Positions 1-10,401 of a stretch of DNA of 64,000 nt are shown one piece after another. The notes under the pieces were generated by a model. The model saw only the letters and a list, made by a program, of their open reading frames with translations, was not told where the DNA came from and did no database searches. This DNA is from Atriophallophorus winterbourni. Taxonomy: Eukaryota; Platyhelminthes; Trematoda; Plagiorchiida; Microphallidae. The stretch spans positions 19,649-83,648 of the forward strand of contig JACCGJ010005871.1 of assembly GCA_013407085.1 (NCBI GenBank), read 5' to 3'. Position 1 is the stretch's first letter. The number at the start of each line of letters is the position of its first letter. The position numbers were made by a program, and so were the translations under genes.

Positions 1-301
1 ACGTGCGATTCACCACATTAATTGCCTTGTAGCATTGTGTATAACAGCTCTTGAAAATCTCTCTTGGTGGCAAACACATCGGTGCATTTGTGAAGGTATG
101 TGTGGTTGCCAAGTTGTCGGATGCATCCATGTCTGAATCACGAAGGGTCTGACAAATAGACGAGCTTCCACCACCAACACTGTAAACGAAAACCATAATC
201 AATTGCCTATATAGAAACCCACAATGCCTGGTAAACAAACAAGCTTAAATGCAGGATCGCTGTAATCAGCACTCACTTGACGTCATAACAATAACTGAGA
301 C

Positions 302-840
302 ATGATTCCAACCTCATGTGAGCTCTCTATTTCAAACATGATCATGTTTTGGAAAGACTGCTTGAAAACAGGTGACGGAGTAGGGGTTAACCACCACGAA
401 CGTTTATTCAGTACCGTAGTTACAGACACTGATCTCGAACTGGAAGACAGTATAAGGTGTAACTTGAAGCTCGAATCGAACCACAGTTGCATCATTGGTG
501 TAGTTTACCGTTCACCATTATCATCGGATGCACACAACGGATATATCTTGAGAGCAATGCGGTACGTTGGAAAAGAGCGCAATTCGCAATCATTGATTAT
601 GGGAGACTTTAATCTTCCTCAAGTATATAACTGAGTATATCATCCACCCCATCCACTAGACTAAACATTTCGAGAACTGTTTGAATACATACCCCTGTAT
701 AATCATGATTTCGAGTATACTCAACAAGGATATCTTTCACATTCATCTGTCTTAGACCTAGTCTTAACCACAGAAGCCACGGCCGTTTAGGATGTTCAGT
801 ATCACGCTTCGCTGGGTCGAAGCGACTACCTCATTCTGCT
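302..840 (+). pseudogene. CR1-A endonuclease domain remnant
   Basis: The frame at 302-634 contains GVVYRSPLSSD followed by MGDFNLP, the signature of the exonuclease-endonuclease-phosphatase domain that nicks target DNA for LINE insertion. The domain continues in shifted frames to a VLDLVLTTE block and an SLGRSDYLILL block near 810-840, which correspond to its conserved C-terminal end (usually SDH). An in-frame stop after 634 and a frame change show it is dead. Homologous pieces lie at 34380-34530, 38090-38230, 38560-38775 and 50575-50892. Confidence 0.78.
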
Positions 841-1559
841 CTATAAAAACATATGCAAGTCCGTAGAAGTGTAAAACAGACATAACTAAATATAAAAGTG
901 AATTACATTGGTTTGATAGAAACAATAGGGCCTTCCGATGATCATAATATAAATTTCATTGATCCAGACTCGTATTGCATAACCCTGACAGATTACATCC
1001 TCCATACGATAGATTTAAATTCGACCTATGACAGGAAACATAAGAGCAAAGAACCTTATTTCAGAATACACAGTCGCACTAGAAGATGGTTGGGAAAGCG
1101 AAATTTGGAAACGGCTATTCATAGGGTTGCCAGGACAGAATCCGCCTAAGAAATCTTGTTAATTGCGGAATCAAGTCACAAATATTATCCGGGAGGATAA
1201 ATAATATCACCAGCTTCAGATGGCATTAAGAATGCAATGACATCCCAAATTAATTTATCGATCCGTTAACAACACGACGAAGCTGAAGACCAGAGTTTTT
1301 TCGATCATGACAGATAAAGAACTGACTGATTCTGTCCTGGAAACCGCTAACGCACTAGCCGGTTTTTATTGACGAGTTTTCACTCCCAATGATGTATTAC
1401 TACCATCGGAATCGCCAGCACCACATGTGCCGGAGACTATACACGATATATCTATCAATACTAAAATAGTGTAGTACCTCCTACGCAGGTAAAATATCAA
1501 GAGGTTCCTCGAAGCTGAAAGAGTCACTTCTTCCATCCCACAGTTATGCAAAAGTCAAT

Positions 1560-2900
1560 TGTGGGAATCACTTTGTTGTTTATTTAATCACTCTTTCACC
1601 AAGGGTGTTGCGTCGACTGACTGGAAGTTAGTTATCATAATACCCATCTACAAAGTTTGAACTCGTTCAGACACAGCAAATTGCCGCCCTGTTGCACTCA
1701 TCCAGTGATCTCAAAGTTATGGAGCGAAATGTGTGAGAACGAAATGTGAGTCATTTCGAGACCTGAAACTTGTTGTCCAGAAAGCAACATGGATTTTGGA
1801 AGTCTCTTTCTTGCTTGACTAACCTACTGGAGACAATGGAGGATTGAATGCAGGCAGTGGATGAGGGTGGTTGCGCGCATGCGTGTTAATTTGACATAAC
1901 AATGGTTCAAAGTGATTCAAAGTGATTGATTGCGTGGATCATTCTGTACCCCTGAACAAGTGGCAGGATGTTGGTATTAATGGGTGTCATCTTACCTGAC
2001 TGCGAAGCTACCTTCTTGATCACAAGGCAACTGGACATATCAACGGCGTGATATCTAGGGAAATGGAAACCAATAACGGTATACCACAAGTTTCGGAACT
2101 TGGTCCGATTCTATTTTTGGTCTGCATCAATGACCATCTGCAACTCGTCACAGCCAAAATGTTTCTTTTAGCGGACGATGCTGAAGTTTGAATGTGAATC
2201 ACGTCAAGCGTGTATTGTTAGCGCTTACTAAGCGATTTGGACACATTAAACAGCTGGTCAGTGTTGAACAAGCTTACATTCAACTCCAGAGAGTGCAAAC
2301 TGTTGTAAATAAGTAAAAATGACCCAATCTCCTGCAACTTAAAACAGGAATGGAATATAAAAGAAAAGGACCTCAGTCTATGGATTAGTGGATGTCTTAA
2401 GAATGTCATGAAATGTGAAGCGGTGTACAACCAAGCTAGCCGCATGCTAGGTACGCTTCGGCGATTTTCGGACGTTTTCCTTCGAAACATTCCCCATGCT
2501 CATAAATACGTACATTAACCTAGTGTTCGATTACTCAGTGCAAGTTTAGGAACCATGGCAACAAAAAGATATCAAGAAGCTCGAGAGGATTTATCACAGA
2601 GCAACTAAATGGTTGGCTGTCTTCGGAACTTTCCTTATGAGGATCGACTAGTGCCATTTAATTTAAATAAACTGACTCGTAGTCAGGTATGATGGAATCT
2701 AATCCTTACTTATCTAATTAAGAACTCAAGTTTGCATACTCTAGGGCATTTATTTCGCCTCCTGTCAAGCCATACCACACGTACTCACCCACTGGCATCT
2801 GATATTCCACATTCTTAACGGAACTGCCGCCAGGTTCTTCTATTCGTTGCGGGTTTGTTTGTTGCCGTCAGATGTTGTACACTCATCTAGTAAAAGGATT
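1560..2900 (+). pseudogene. CR1-A reverse transcriptase remnant
   Basis: Fragments in several frames match the LINE reverse transcriptase of the better copy at 55590-56276. Visible blocks are an IIPIYK start motif near 1640, GIPQVSELGPILF near 2080-2115 (the usual GVPQGSVLGPLLF block), LLADDAEV near 2165 (the catalytic FADD region with F changed to L) and a degraded C-terminal region. Multiple stops rule out function. Confidence 0.72.
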
Positions 2901-3351
2901 TGTAGGAACAAATTGTAGATATTCATGCAGAATAATCCCACCTTAAATTCCGTTTTTGCAACAGGACATTTATCCTAACTAATATTTTTCCATCATACCG
3001 AGACAAATCATGACAAATTTTTCCTAACAACAAAAAGTGACGATCTTCCCAACGCCTTAACTTTATATATTATATTTTTCTTATACAAATATCCTATAGT
3101 GTTCTACATCTACAAGCTTTTTATACCACCAATTCTTGAATCTTTAACCTCTAATCTATACAGTAATCAACAATTTTTCGCGTCAAACGGCTAGTGGTTT
3201 GAAAAGGACCGTCCATAAATTTAGTCAAAATCAGACTGAGAAACGTCGGCCTCTGAGACTCGTGGGTCGAAATATTACAGTAGGAATTAATTAAATTTTG
3301 GTCGTATACAGCTATACTAAATAATGCATTAAATATCTATAATATAATACA

Positions 3352-4425
3352 AATTTATTCAATTTAATTTTAGTTTGCTAAAAGCATTAGCTTTACAGAA
3401 ACGATGGAGTAATATGGGAACTACGGATAATGTTACAAGAAAAAACGGTATTTGTTTGCCTACTGAGCAGTTTATGAATCAGTTAAAGATCCCAATGTCA
3501 GAAATGGTATCCGTTTGCACAGTGGAATGACATATGCATATCAATTGGAATCAGGGTGTGTAGTTTTCTTCGATGAGGGGGTTAACAACCAAAATCGCAT
3601 CATTATTTCGTTTAACACGTTTTGGTTTAGAGAGTTTTCAACACACTGTTATATATTTTTCCAGGCGATGCAAAATCGCACGGCACAAATTATCGTCTAC
3701 ATTGAGTCGTCAGTGAAGGAGAGTTTGAGTCTGTGTGAGGTATTGTCTTATGCCGGCCCCGTATATTAAATAAGCATTGTAGAGTATGAGTTGCGGCAGT
3801 CAAAATATTGTAAGTCAAAATCAAATCTAATCATAGACGACAACGTGAAACTTCGAATAATTTTAGGCTTGTGATTTGTCCATTGTATGTTTTCCGACAG
3901 AGACCAGAGAAACGTTTTCAGCTCAATGGTTTATTCTTTGTGAAGTCGCAGCATCTTTTTAGCCTTAGCGACCACAATGGAACTGTATATTTCATCGTGG
4001 GTCTCATATACGTGTTTGTCATACGGGGTATCGCCCGTTTTGAGAAAATCTTTAGAAGAGACAATTTCTGTTATGTTTCTGATAGAAAGACAAGAATTGT
4101 CTCGACATCTTAAGAGTGTAACTTATCAAAATACTGTCAAGTCGTTTTGTTCCGTAGACGAGGAGCGGCTGTTGGCACGAACAGAATATTGAAACTCCAA
4201 ATATTTTCGAAGTTTCAACGCTAACCTTTAGGAAATTATAGAATCGGCAATTATAAGGGACAATGCATGGAGGTTGTCCATATCCTTGTGGAACAGTTCA
4301 GCATCGACCGGCTTATTGAAATTCCAACACACTTTGATTTTGTCCGCGAAAATTACGGCATGTCACTTGTTGCGATTTGGTAACAAATTGGAATTAAATG
4401 AGAAGAGAACTGGTCCGAGGAAGAA
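3352..4425 (-). mobile_element. CR1-B LINE 3' half, decayed
   Basis: The minus strand follows the better copy at 61876-63080 closely. Both share the 3' UTR block beginning with an ATTGAA-type tail, the segment around 3465-3515 and the palm-to-C-terminal coding region. At 4270-4420 the antisense of the palm region is still visible. The plus-strand open frames at 3515-4192 are shadows of this degraded copy. The element stops abruptly where the tandem repeat array begins at about 4430. Confidence 0.72.
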
Positions 4426-4429
4426 TAAT

Positions 4430-6315
4430 TCTATGTCACTGTTGTATAGGGTTCTTACAAAGAAACACGAATTTCAAATACAGAATCGCAAAGTGAATCA
4501 TGGACAAGCATTCGAGGCACATATTTCAGACCAATGTATTCTAGTGCTCACATCGCCATACCTCACAAACAACTAACTGTTTCTCTCAGTTTGCCTTCAT
4601 CGTGTGAAGGAAAAGATATCATTTACAGTGAGCCTTGAAACAGTGATAAAGTGGTAAACATAAATATATTTGTATGATACTGTCTTATAGGGATCATAAA
4701 TTGAACTAGCTTGTTCAAATAAAGGAACACAAAGTGATTCCTAGCCGAGCGATCGAATCATAATAAAAGACAAAAATATTATGATGGTCACATACCCATC
4801 CCTTACGCACCACTATCGGTTTCTGGCTGTTTGCCATCATCGGGTGGAATCAGTAAGATCAGCGTTACTGAGCATTCAAACATTGGTAAAATGGTAAACA
4901 AATATACACTTGTTTGCCACTGTTGTATAGAATTCGTACAAAGGACAGCCATGTTTAAAAACAGAATCACAAATTGATTCCAGGCCAAGCGCTCGAAGCG
5001 CTTATACTAGACCTTTTTATTGTGGTGCTCATATCCCAAACCCTTAGACACCAATACCGGTTTGTGGCTCTTTGCCACAGGTGGCGACAGTAAGATCAGT
5101 CTCAGTGAGCCATGAAACAGTGGTAAACCATTTACTAAAGATATACTTGAATGCAACTGTCGTACATGGTTCTTACAAAGAGCCACGATGTTCAAATACA
5201 GAATAAGAAATTGTTTTCTGGACAAGCGCTCGCGGTGCTTATAATAGAACATTGTTTTGTGTTGCTCACATTCCCATCCCTTATAAACGACTACCTGATT
5301 CTGGCAGTGTGCTTTCATAAGGATAAGACAGTAAGATTAGCCACAGTGAGCATTGAAAATGTGGTAAAGTTTAAAACAAATATATAATTCTATGCCACAG
5401 TTGTATAGGGTTTTTACGAAGAACTACCATTTTCGAATACAGAATCACAGAGTGATTGATCACCAAGCTAGAGATGTGATCATAATAGACCAATATATAG
5501 TGGTGCTCGCATCCCCATCCGTTACACACCACTAACGGTTTCCGGCTGTTTGCCTTGATCAAGTTGAGACGGTATGCCCAGTTTCACTAAGCCTTGAAAT
5601 ATTTATAAAATGGTAAACAAATGTATATCTGGTAAACATTTATATCTCTGTAGTATAAATTTCTTAAAAAGGAAAACGATGTTCAAATACAGAACCTCAA
5701 AGTGAGGTTGGCCATTTGATAGGGGAGCTTATAATAGAATTTTGTTTTCTGGTGATCACATCAACGTCCTTTACACACGACTAAATGTTTCTGGCAGTTT
5801 GCCCTCATATTTCTCTCTGCTTGCCGTCATCGTGCAAAATCAGTAAGATCAGCCTCAGTAAGACTTGAAACAGCAATAAAGTGACAAAATGATATGCATG
5901 TATGCCAATGATCTATGGGATTCTTACAAAGAACTAACATGTTCGAATACACATACACAAAGTGATCCCTGCCAAAGGCCTCGAGACTTTTATAAAAGAC
6001 CAATATATTGCGTTGCTCACATCCACATGCCTTACACACAACTACTGGTTTCACGCTGTTTGCCGTCATCAGGTGGATACAGTAAGATCAAATTCAGTGA
6101 ATCTTGAAACAGAGGCAAAGTATTAAACAAAAATAAACTTGATTGCCACTGTTCTATAGAGTTCTTACAAAGAACCGCAATGTTCAAATACAAAATCACA
6201 AAGTGATTGATGGCCAGGCACTCGAGGCGCTTATAAAAGACCAATATCTTGTGGTGCTTATTTCCCAATCCATTACAAACTAATAACGGTTTCTGGCATC
6301 TTGCATTCATCAAAA
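4430..6315 (-). repeat. Hammerhead-bearing tandem array 1 (~8 units of ~240 bp)
   Basis: About eight head-to-tail monomers repeat every 237-250 bp. The conserved block containing TTTCTGGCTGTTTGCC recurs near 4580, 4820, 5060, 5300, 5540, 5787, 6050 and 6290. Read on the minus strand, that block is hammerhead-like: a stem I strand ending CCAC, CTGATGA, a GGC / AAACA / GCC hairpin, GAAA, palindromic CCGG, T, A, then GTGG. Each plus-strand unit also carries three short inverted repeats: GGTTCTT-ACA-AAGAACC, GAATCAC-AAA-GTGATTC and AGCGC-TCGAG-GCGCT, followed by TATAAAAG. Units are diverged. The copy near 6050 keeps CTGATGA and GAAAC, while those near 4820 and 4580 have substitutions. The organisation resembles animal retrozymes. 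Confidence 0.75.
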
Positions 6316-6489
6316 GCTGGTAAGTCCCAGATCGCGTCAAGTTAAATGTTACTTGTGTTCAAAAGCTATTCATGTGAACTGTGACAAGTATTTATCCCCC
6401 GAATCATTGACTATTAATAATAATTATTAATTACCAGGCTTCTGATATATAGGTAATCCATGCAGATTAAAAGTAACAAGTGATTTATC

Positions 6490-7850
6490 AAGAGTCGAAA
6501 ACTCTGATTCAATTTTGGAAAGACGCATGTTCGCTGTAGAGGCGAACCTTAAACGGCTTGAAATCACGTTAGAGTCTTTCCAAACGTTTGCGCGTCAGAA
6601 AGCGCTGGATCCAGTTCAAAATGCAGTCCTTAACCAGATTAACCGTAAGTCATGCAGGGTAGACGTAACTACCACGGAAAAACTGATTTCTCCAGAAATC
6701 GACCAAAGTCTGTATCAACTTTGTTTTACTGTACTCAACAGCAATTGACTTAATAAAATTTCCGTTGACACGTGTTCCGTGATTGTTCCTCTGTACTTTC
6801 GTACACGTTTTGGCTACCACCATGAATCTTCATTCACTTGTGCGTTTTCTCGTGCCTTCGTAGGACATTATTGTAGTGGTCAGTCTACTACAAGTCCCTT
6901 TCAACAGCTTGGTACGACCAATAATTCTGTGAATCAGACCGCTAGTCTAGTAAATGTAAGTTCTGAATTATCGGAGAATGTGCATAAGATAAGACCGAAG
7001 AGTTTGAACACTAAAATTCCCCAACAGATAAAAATTAAAGATCTAACAGTAATTTGTAGTAATCACATTGAATCAAACTTGCCATCGCTAAAGCGACGCG
7101 AAGCAGATGACAGGAAACAAAGGAATGACCTTTGCCGAAGCTTAGGCATCGCTGACTCACCTGCGTTGCTGACCCGGTTATTTAGACTTCGGAACTCACC
7201 TCGTGCGAACGCACCCAGGTTACTGCTAATGTCCGTCCAAGATGTAGAAAATATGCTGCTTGCCTCATCCCTCTAAGTTGTAAACAAATCGTCAGTACGA
7301 AGATTTCCGGACGTTCCTTGGGAAGAACGACAAATTCGTCGTAATAATCCGGAAATAGAAAAAGAGTCTATAAAACGCAGAGCTGTTATAGCTCATGGTG
7401 TACCCAGTTCGAACGAAGAAGATTCTAGCAAACGTCTGCAACAAGACTGCAGTGAATGGATATTTTTACAAGAGATCTTAGGTTTAAAGGACATAATAAC
7501 GACTCTTGTTATACGCCTTAAACCGAAAATGGAATCGAAACAGCCTCCACTTCTCAAAATATCATTCCACACTGACTAGATGAAGGATAGAATACTCGAG
7601 GCGTGGTATCAATCCCGAAAATTCGCACCTCCTGAAATTCATATTCGGGCGGTTTACGACATAAAACGCCCGAACACCATTGTTCCTGAAATGGCTTCGC
7701 TACCAAGTCAATCAAATGCACCTGTGACAAAAAACGTCGACCAATTCTGGGTCGGCGAATCCACAGTTATGAGTTCTTCATCTGGAACAAAAATCAAATC
7801 TCTATCCTGCTGTTACACCAATGCTCAGGAGCTTTCTGTGCAATTTCACT
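6490..7850 (+). pseudogene. CR1-C ORF1 (nucleic-acid-binding protein) remnant
   Basis: ORF1 is broken into three main frames (6515-6748, 6779-7276, 7580-7852). The first resembles a coiled-coil start (ERRMFAVEANLKRLEITLES). The second ends in a block rich in R/K with the pattern SLGI...RLFRLRNSPRANAPRLLL. A second, similar block follows at about 7380-7640 (RRAVIAHGVPSSNEEDS ... LGLKDIITTLVIRLKP). The two blocks suggest tandem RNA-binding folds, as known for CR1 ORF1 proteins. The same order is recognisable on the minus strand at 13320-14440, which supports this as a true ORF1. Confidence 0.7.
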
Positions 7851-7854
7851 GAAC

Positions 7855-8460
7855 TTTATTCACTGCGACCGTGGCGTCTTGGGATTTGATTGTAGTTACA
7901 GAAACCTGTTTGAGTAATTCTATACACGACTCTGAACTCTAAATCCCACACATGATGATTTACAGAAAAGATCGAGCAACCAAAGGTGACGATGTTCTCC
8001 TCTACTCACATGAAAGCGTCAAATGCGCTATAATTTTCTCCCCTGAGCTATATGTTCAAGATAAATTGTTTTGCTCTATTGACATACATGATAAACGTAA
8101 GTGCCTCTTAGCATTGATTTATCGCCCCCCATTCTTTAGCCTCTGCCGCTGTCACTGTTCTTTCTAATGCAATACGTTTTGCATTGAAGCTCACATACTC
8201 ATATTCGCTCCTCCTCGGTTATTCTAATGTACCGACACTTGCAACACACATTACAGGTGACGATTCATTCAAAAGCTATCTTCAAGAAATAATGACTTGT
8301 ACCACTCTTTACAACCATGTACAACAACCAACGCGATTTCGATCTGAACAAACCCAATCTACCCTAGACTTCATACTTGCAAACGAAGAACTCATGATAG
8401 AATCTGTTTCCTATACAGCTCCACTCTGATTGAGTGATCATGTTGTCATGACATTTGATT
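7855..8460 (+). pseudogene. CR1-C endonuclease remnant
   Basis: A broken frame reads VTETCLSNSIHDSEL near 7890-7940, then ALIYRPP near 8115-8135, and then the C-terminal half at 8184-8429 with TTLYNHVQQPTRF, STLDFILANEE and a following SDHVVMTFDY. These are the ordered motifs of an APE-type LINE endonuclease. Frameshifts near 8140 and 8430 inactivate it. The reverse transcriptase of the same element follows downstream. Confidence 0.78.
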
Positions 8461-8939
8461 ATATTTATCAATACGAACCAGTAGGAAATACTCAACGAAC
8501 GTATACAACTGTGAACTATGACTTGCTTTGAGCTCTTTTTACTGCGAATCAATGGGATTTACTTGAACTCAAATCAGCTAGATAAATCTGTTCCCTTTTT
8601 ACAGCCAACTCCGTATTATCATTGATTAATCATCAAACGTGAAAATGATAAGCAGAAAACAGCGTCCAAAACGTCTCTCAGAAGCAGTACTCGAAAATGG
8701 ATGTGTAAGCGTGGCAAAACCTGGTACAAATTCTTGGGCTAACTTGGTGCAACTAAACCTCATTGCGAAGTAAGTGTGTCTGCCTCATTGGAAATGATAG
8801 ACACATGGACAGTCTTTAAACTCTGACAGCTGCAGCCTGCCAATAGTTCACAGGGTGGAATTTCCCCCCAAACGTTGTTCAAACAAAAATAAAGACGAAA
8901 AAAACAGGTTCACCCGGTATAGATTATGTACACCCTAAC

Positions 8940-10270
8940 CTTTTGTATAATCTGTCTTCCGAATTGGCAAAACCGACGTCTGACGTGTTCACGATAATGT
9001 TCGAACAGATCTTTGTGCCAGAAACGTGGAAAACTGCCCTGATTAGTCCCATCTACAAGGGTAGCGAGAGAATAAATTTGCTAAACTATCGTCCGATAGC
9101 ATTATTACAAGTGCTATCAAAAGTATCGGAGTCCATCATAGCTGATGCCTTGCAGAATCACTTTGAGATTAATAATTTAATCTCCGAAGCACAGCATGTA
9201 TTCAGGAAAAAACGATCGTGTCTGACAAACTTGCTATTAGCAATAGAAGCTTTGTCTGAGCTACTGGATGCCCGTAAATCAGTGGACGTGATTTATATCG
9301 ATTTCTCAAAATCTTTCGATTGTGTCAATCACAAAATACTTTCGTCGAAACTACTCACCTACGGAGTACGGGTAAGCTCCATGCATAGATTAAAGAATAA
9401 TTAATATCCGTGAGATGAATGTGAGAGTGAAAAATGAACTATCCGAGTCGATTAAAGTTTCCCGTGGTGTCATACAAATATCATTTATCAGACCGCTTTT
9501 GTTTTTAATATATAAACGACTTGCCTACTGTAGAACAGTCGTCGATGCTTATTTTCGATGATGTCGCAAAGCTTTGGTGCAAGATAAACTCCACAGCCGA
9601 CAAGCAGTCCCTTCAACGGGAACTCGATTTGATTTACACCTGGTCCCTAGACAACGAAATGCTACTGAATGCTTCGAATTGCAGCATATTGTTGCTCAAC
9701 AGCAAGTTGAGAAAAGAATATAATCCAGGTCTTACTGTTATTAAATCCACCTCCTCCAAAAAAGATTTAGGCGTGATTATCCAATCTTTACTTATGATAA
9801 TCAATGCAATGTCGACTCGCTGCCAGCAAAGCTGAAAGCAACTTGGCTCTCCTTCGAAGAGTCCTATGTTCGTTTGACCCCAACATTATCTGCAAACTGA
9901 TTTTAACCTACATCCGTCCTCATATAGAATATGCTATACCGGCATTGGATTCTTGGTTGAAAAACGATACTCAGCAATTGGTAACTCCACAGTGCAGAGT
10001 GACAAAACTCGTCCTGGGACTTTCTAATTATCCATACGGAATGGAACTCTAATCTTCATTTAAACAGTGCTTAATAAAACAAATCACCTTCGGAGTCGTT
10101 TGTTTCTTATTACCCATAACATAGATCTGAGTGGTCACCAATCTAAACTCTACCAACAGCATAGCAGGTTGAACTGCAGCAAATATGCATTTTCCGTTCG
10201 CAATGTGCAATTATGGAACAGTTTACATACTCAAGTGGTACAATCTGTAACCATTGACGTTTTGAAGTAA
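8940..10270 (+). pseudogene. CR1-C reverse transcriptase and C-terminal domain
   Basis: The frame 8943-9404 carries TALISPIYKG, LLNYRPIALLQVLSKV and YIDFSKSFDCVNH, the fingers motifs and motif A; the catalytic Asp of motif A is present. The FADD box is damaged in the next frame (9521-9835), which reads LIFDDVAKLW. The C-terminal part continues at 9804-10270 with YIRPHIEYAIPA and VQLWNSLHTQVVQS. At least three frame changes separate these pieces, so the copy is dead. The inverted copy at 54657-55496 keeps the same region in one frame. Confidence 0.82.
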
Positions 10271-10401
10271 CCAATAGATGTCCACATGGAAAAGTATGTT
10301 TTTCACGTTTGAAAATAATCTCTAACAATATTTTGATATTTTTTACCATCCGACCCGATGTACATTTTTGTGGGTCTTCTAAAGCTTAGCTTTTAAATAA
10401 A

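Larger units (their letters stand above)
200..3165 (+). mobile_element. CR1-A LINE, decayed, ORF2 start to 3' end
   Basis: This is a non-LTR retrotransposon copy that can be followed in broken frames from the start of ORF2 to the 3' tail. The same ORF2 start recurs near 34345. The order is APE-type endonuclease (about 302-840), a linker (898-1150), reverse transcriptase (about 1560-2450), a C-terminal region (2450-2900) and a 3' UTR ending near 3160 in a TTCTTGAATC-type tail. Related 3' UTRs occur at 12940-13195 and 57840-58080. Many stops and frameshifts make it a fossil. Family identity rests on motif order and on similarity to other copies in this window, not on a database search. Confidence 0.8.
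6470..10400 (+). mobile_element. CR1-C LINE, near full length, decayed
   Basis: This roughly 3.9-kb copy runs from an ORF1 start region near 6490 through ORF1 (to about 7850), endonuclease (7855-8460), reverse transcriptase (8940-9840) and C-terminal domain (to 10270), ending in a 3' UTR that matches the inverted copy at 54540-55585. Frameshifts and stops interrupt both ORFs. It lies between repeat arrays 1 and 2, and array 2 starts directly at its 3' end. The same family is present antisense at 13320-14440 (ORF1 only), at 20565-20985 and at 54537-55585. Confidence 0.82.

Noticed and set aside
3515..4192. Plus-strand frames of 71-84 codons
   Set aside because: They are the complement of a degraded CR1-B copy; the minus strand aligns with 62076-62800.
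5940..5960. GTTCGAATAC in several repeat units as a possible polymerase III B box
   Set aside because: The match to the B-box consensus is partial and varies between units (often GTTCAAATAC), and no properly spaced A box was found.
4803..6340. Minus-strand frames of 61-103 codons repeated across array 1
   Set aside because: They arise because the ~240-bp unit is nearly a multiple of three and lacks stops in one frame. They change frame between units and the conserved features are hairpins and a ribozyme, not codons.
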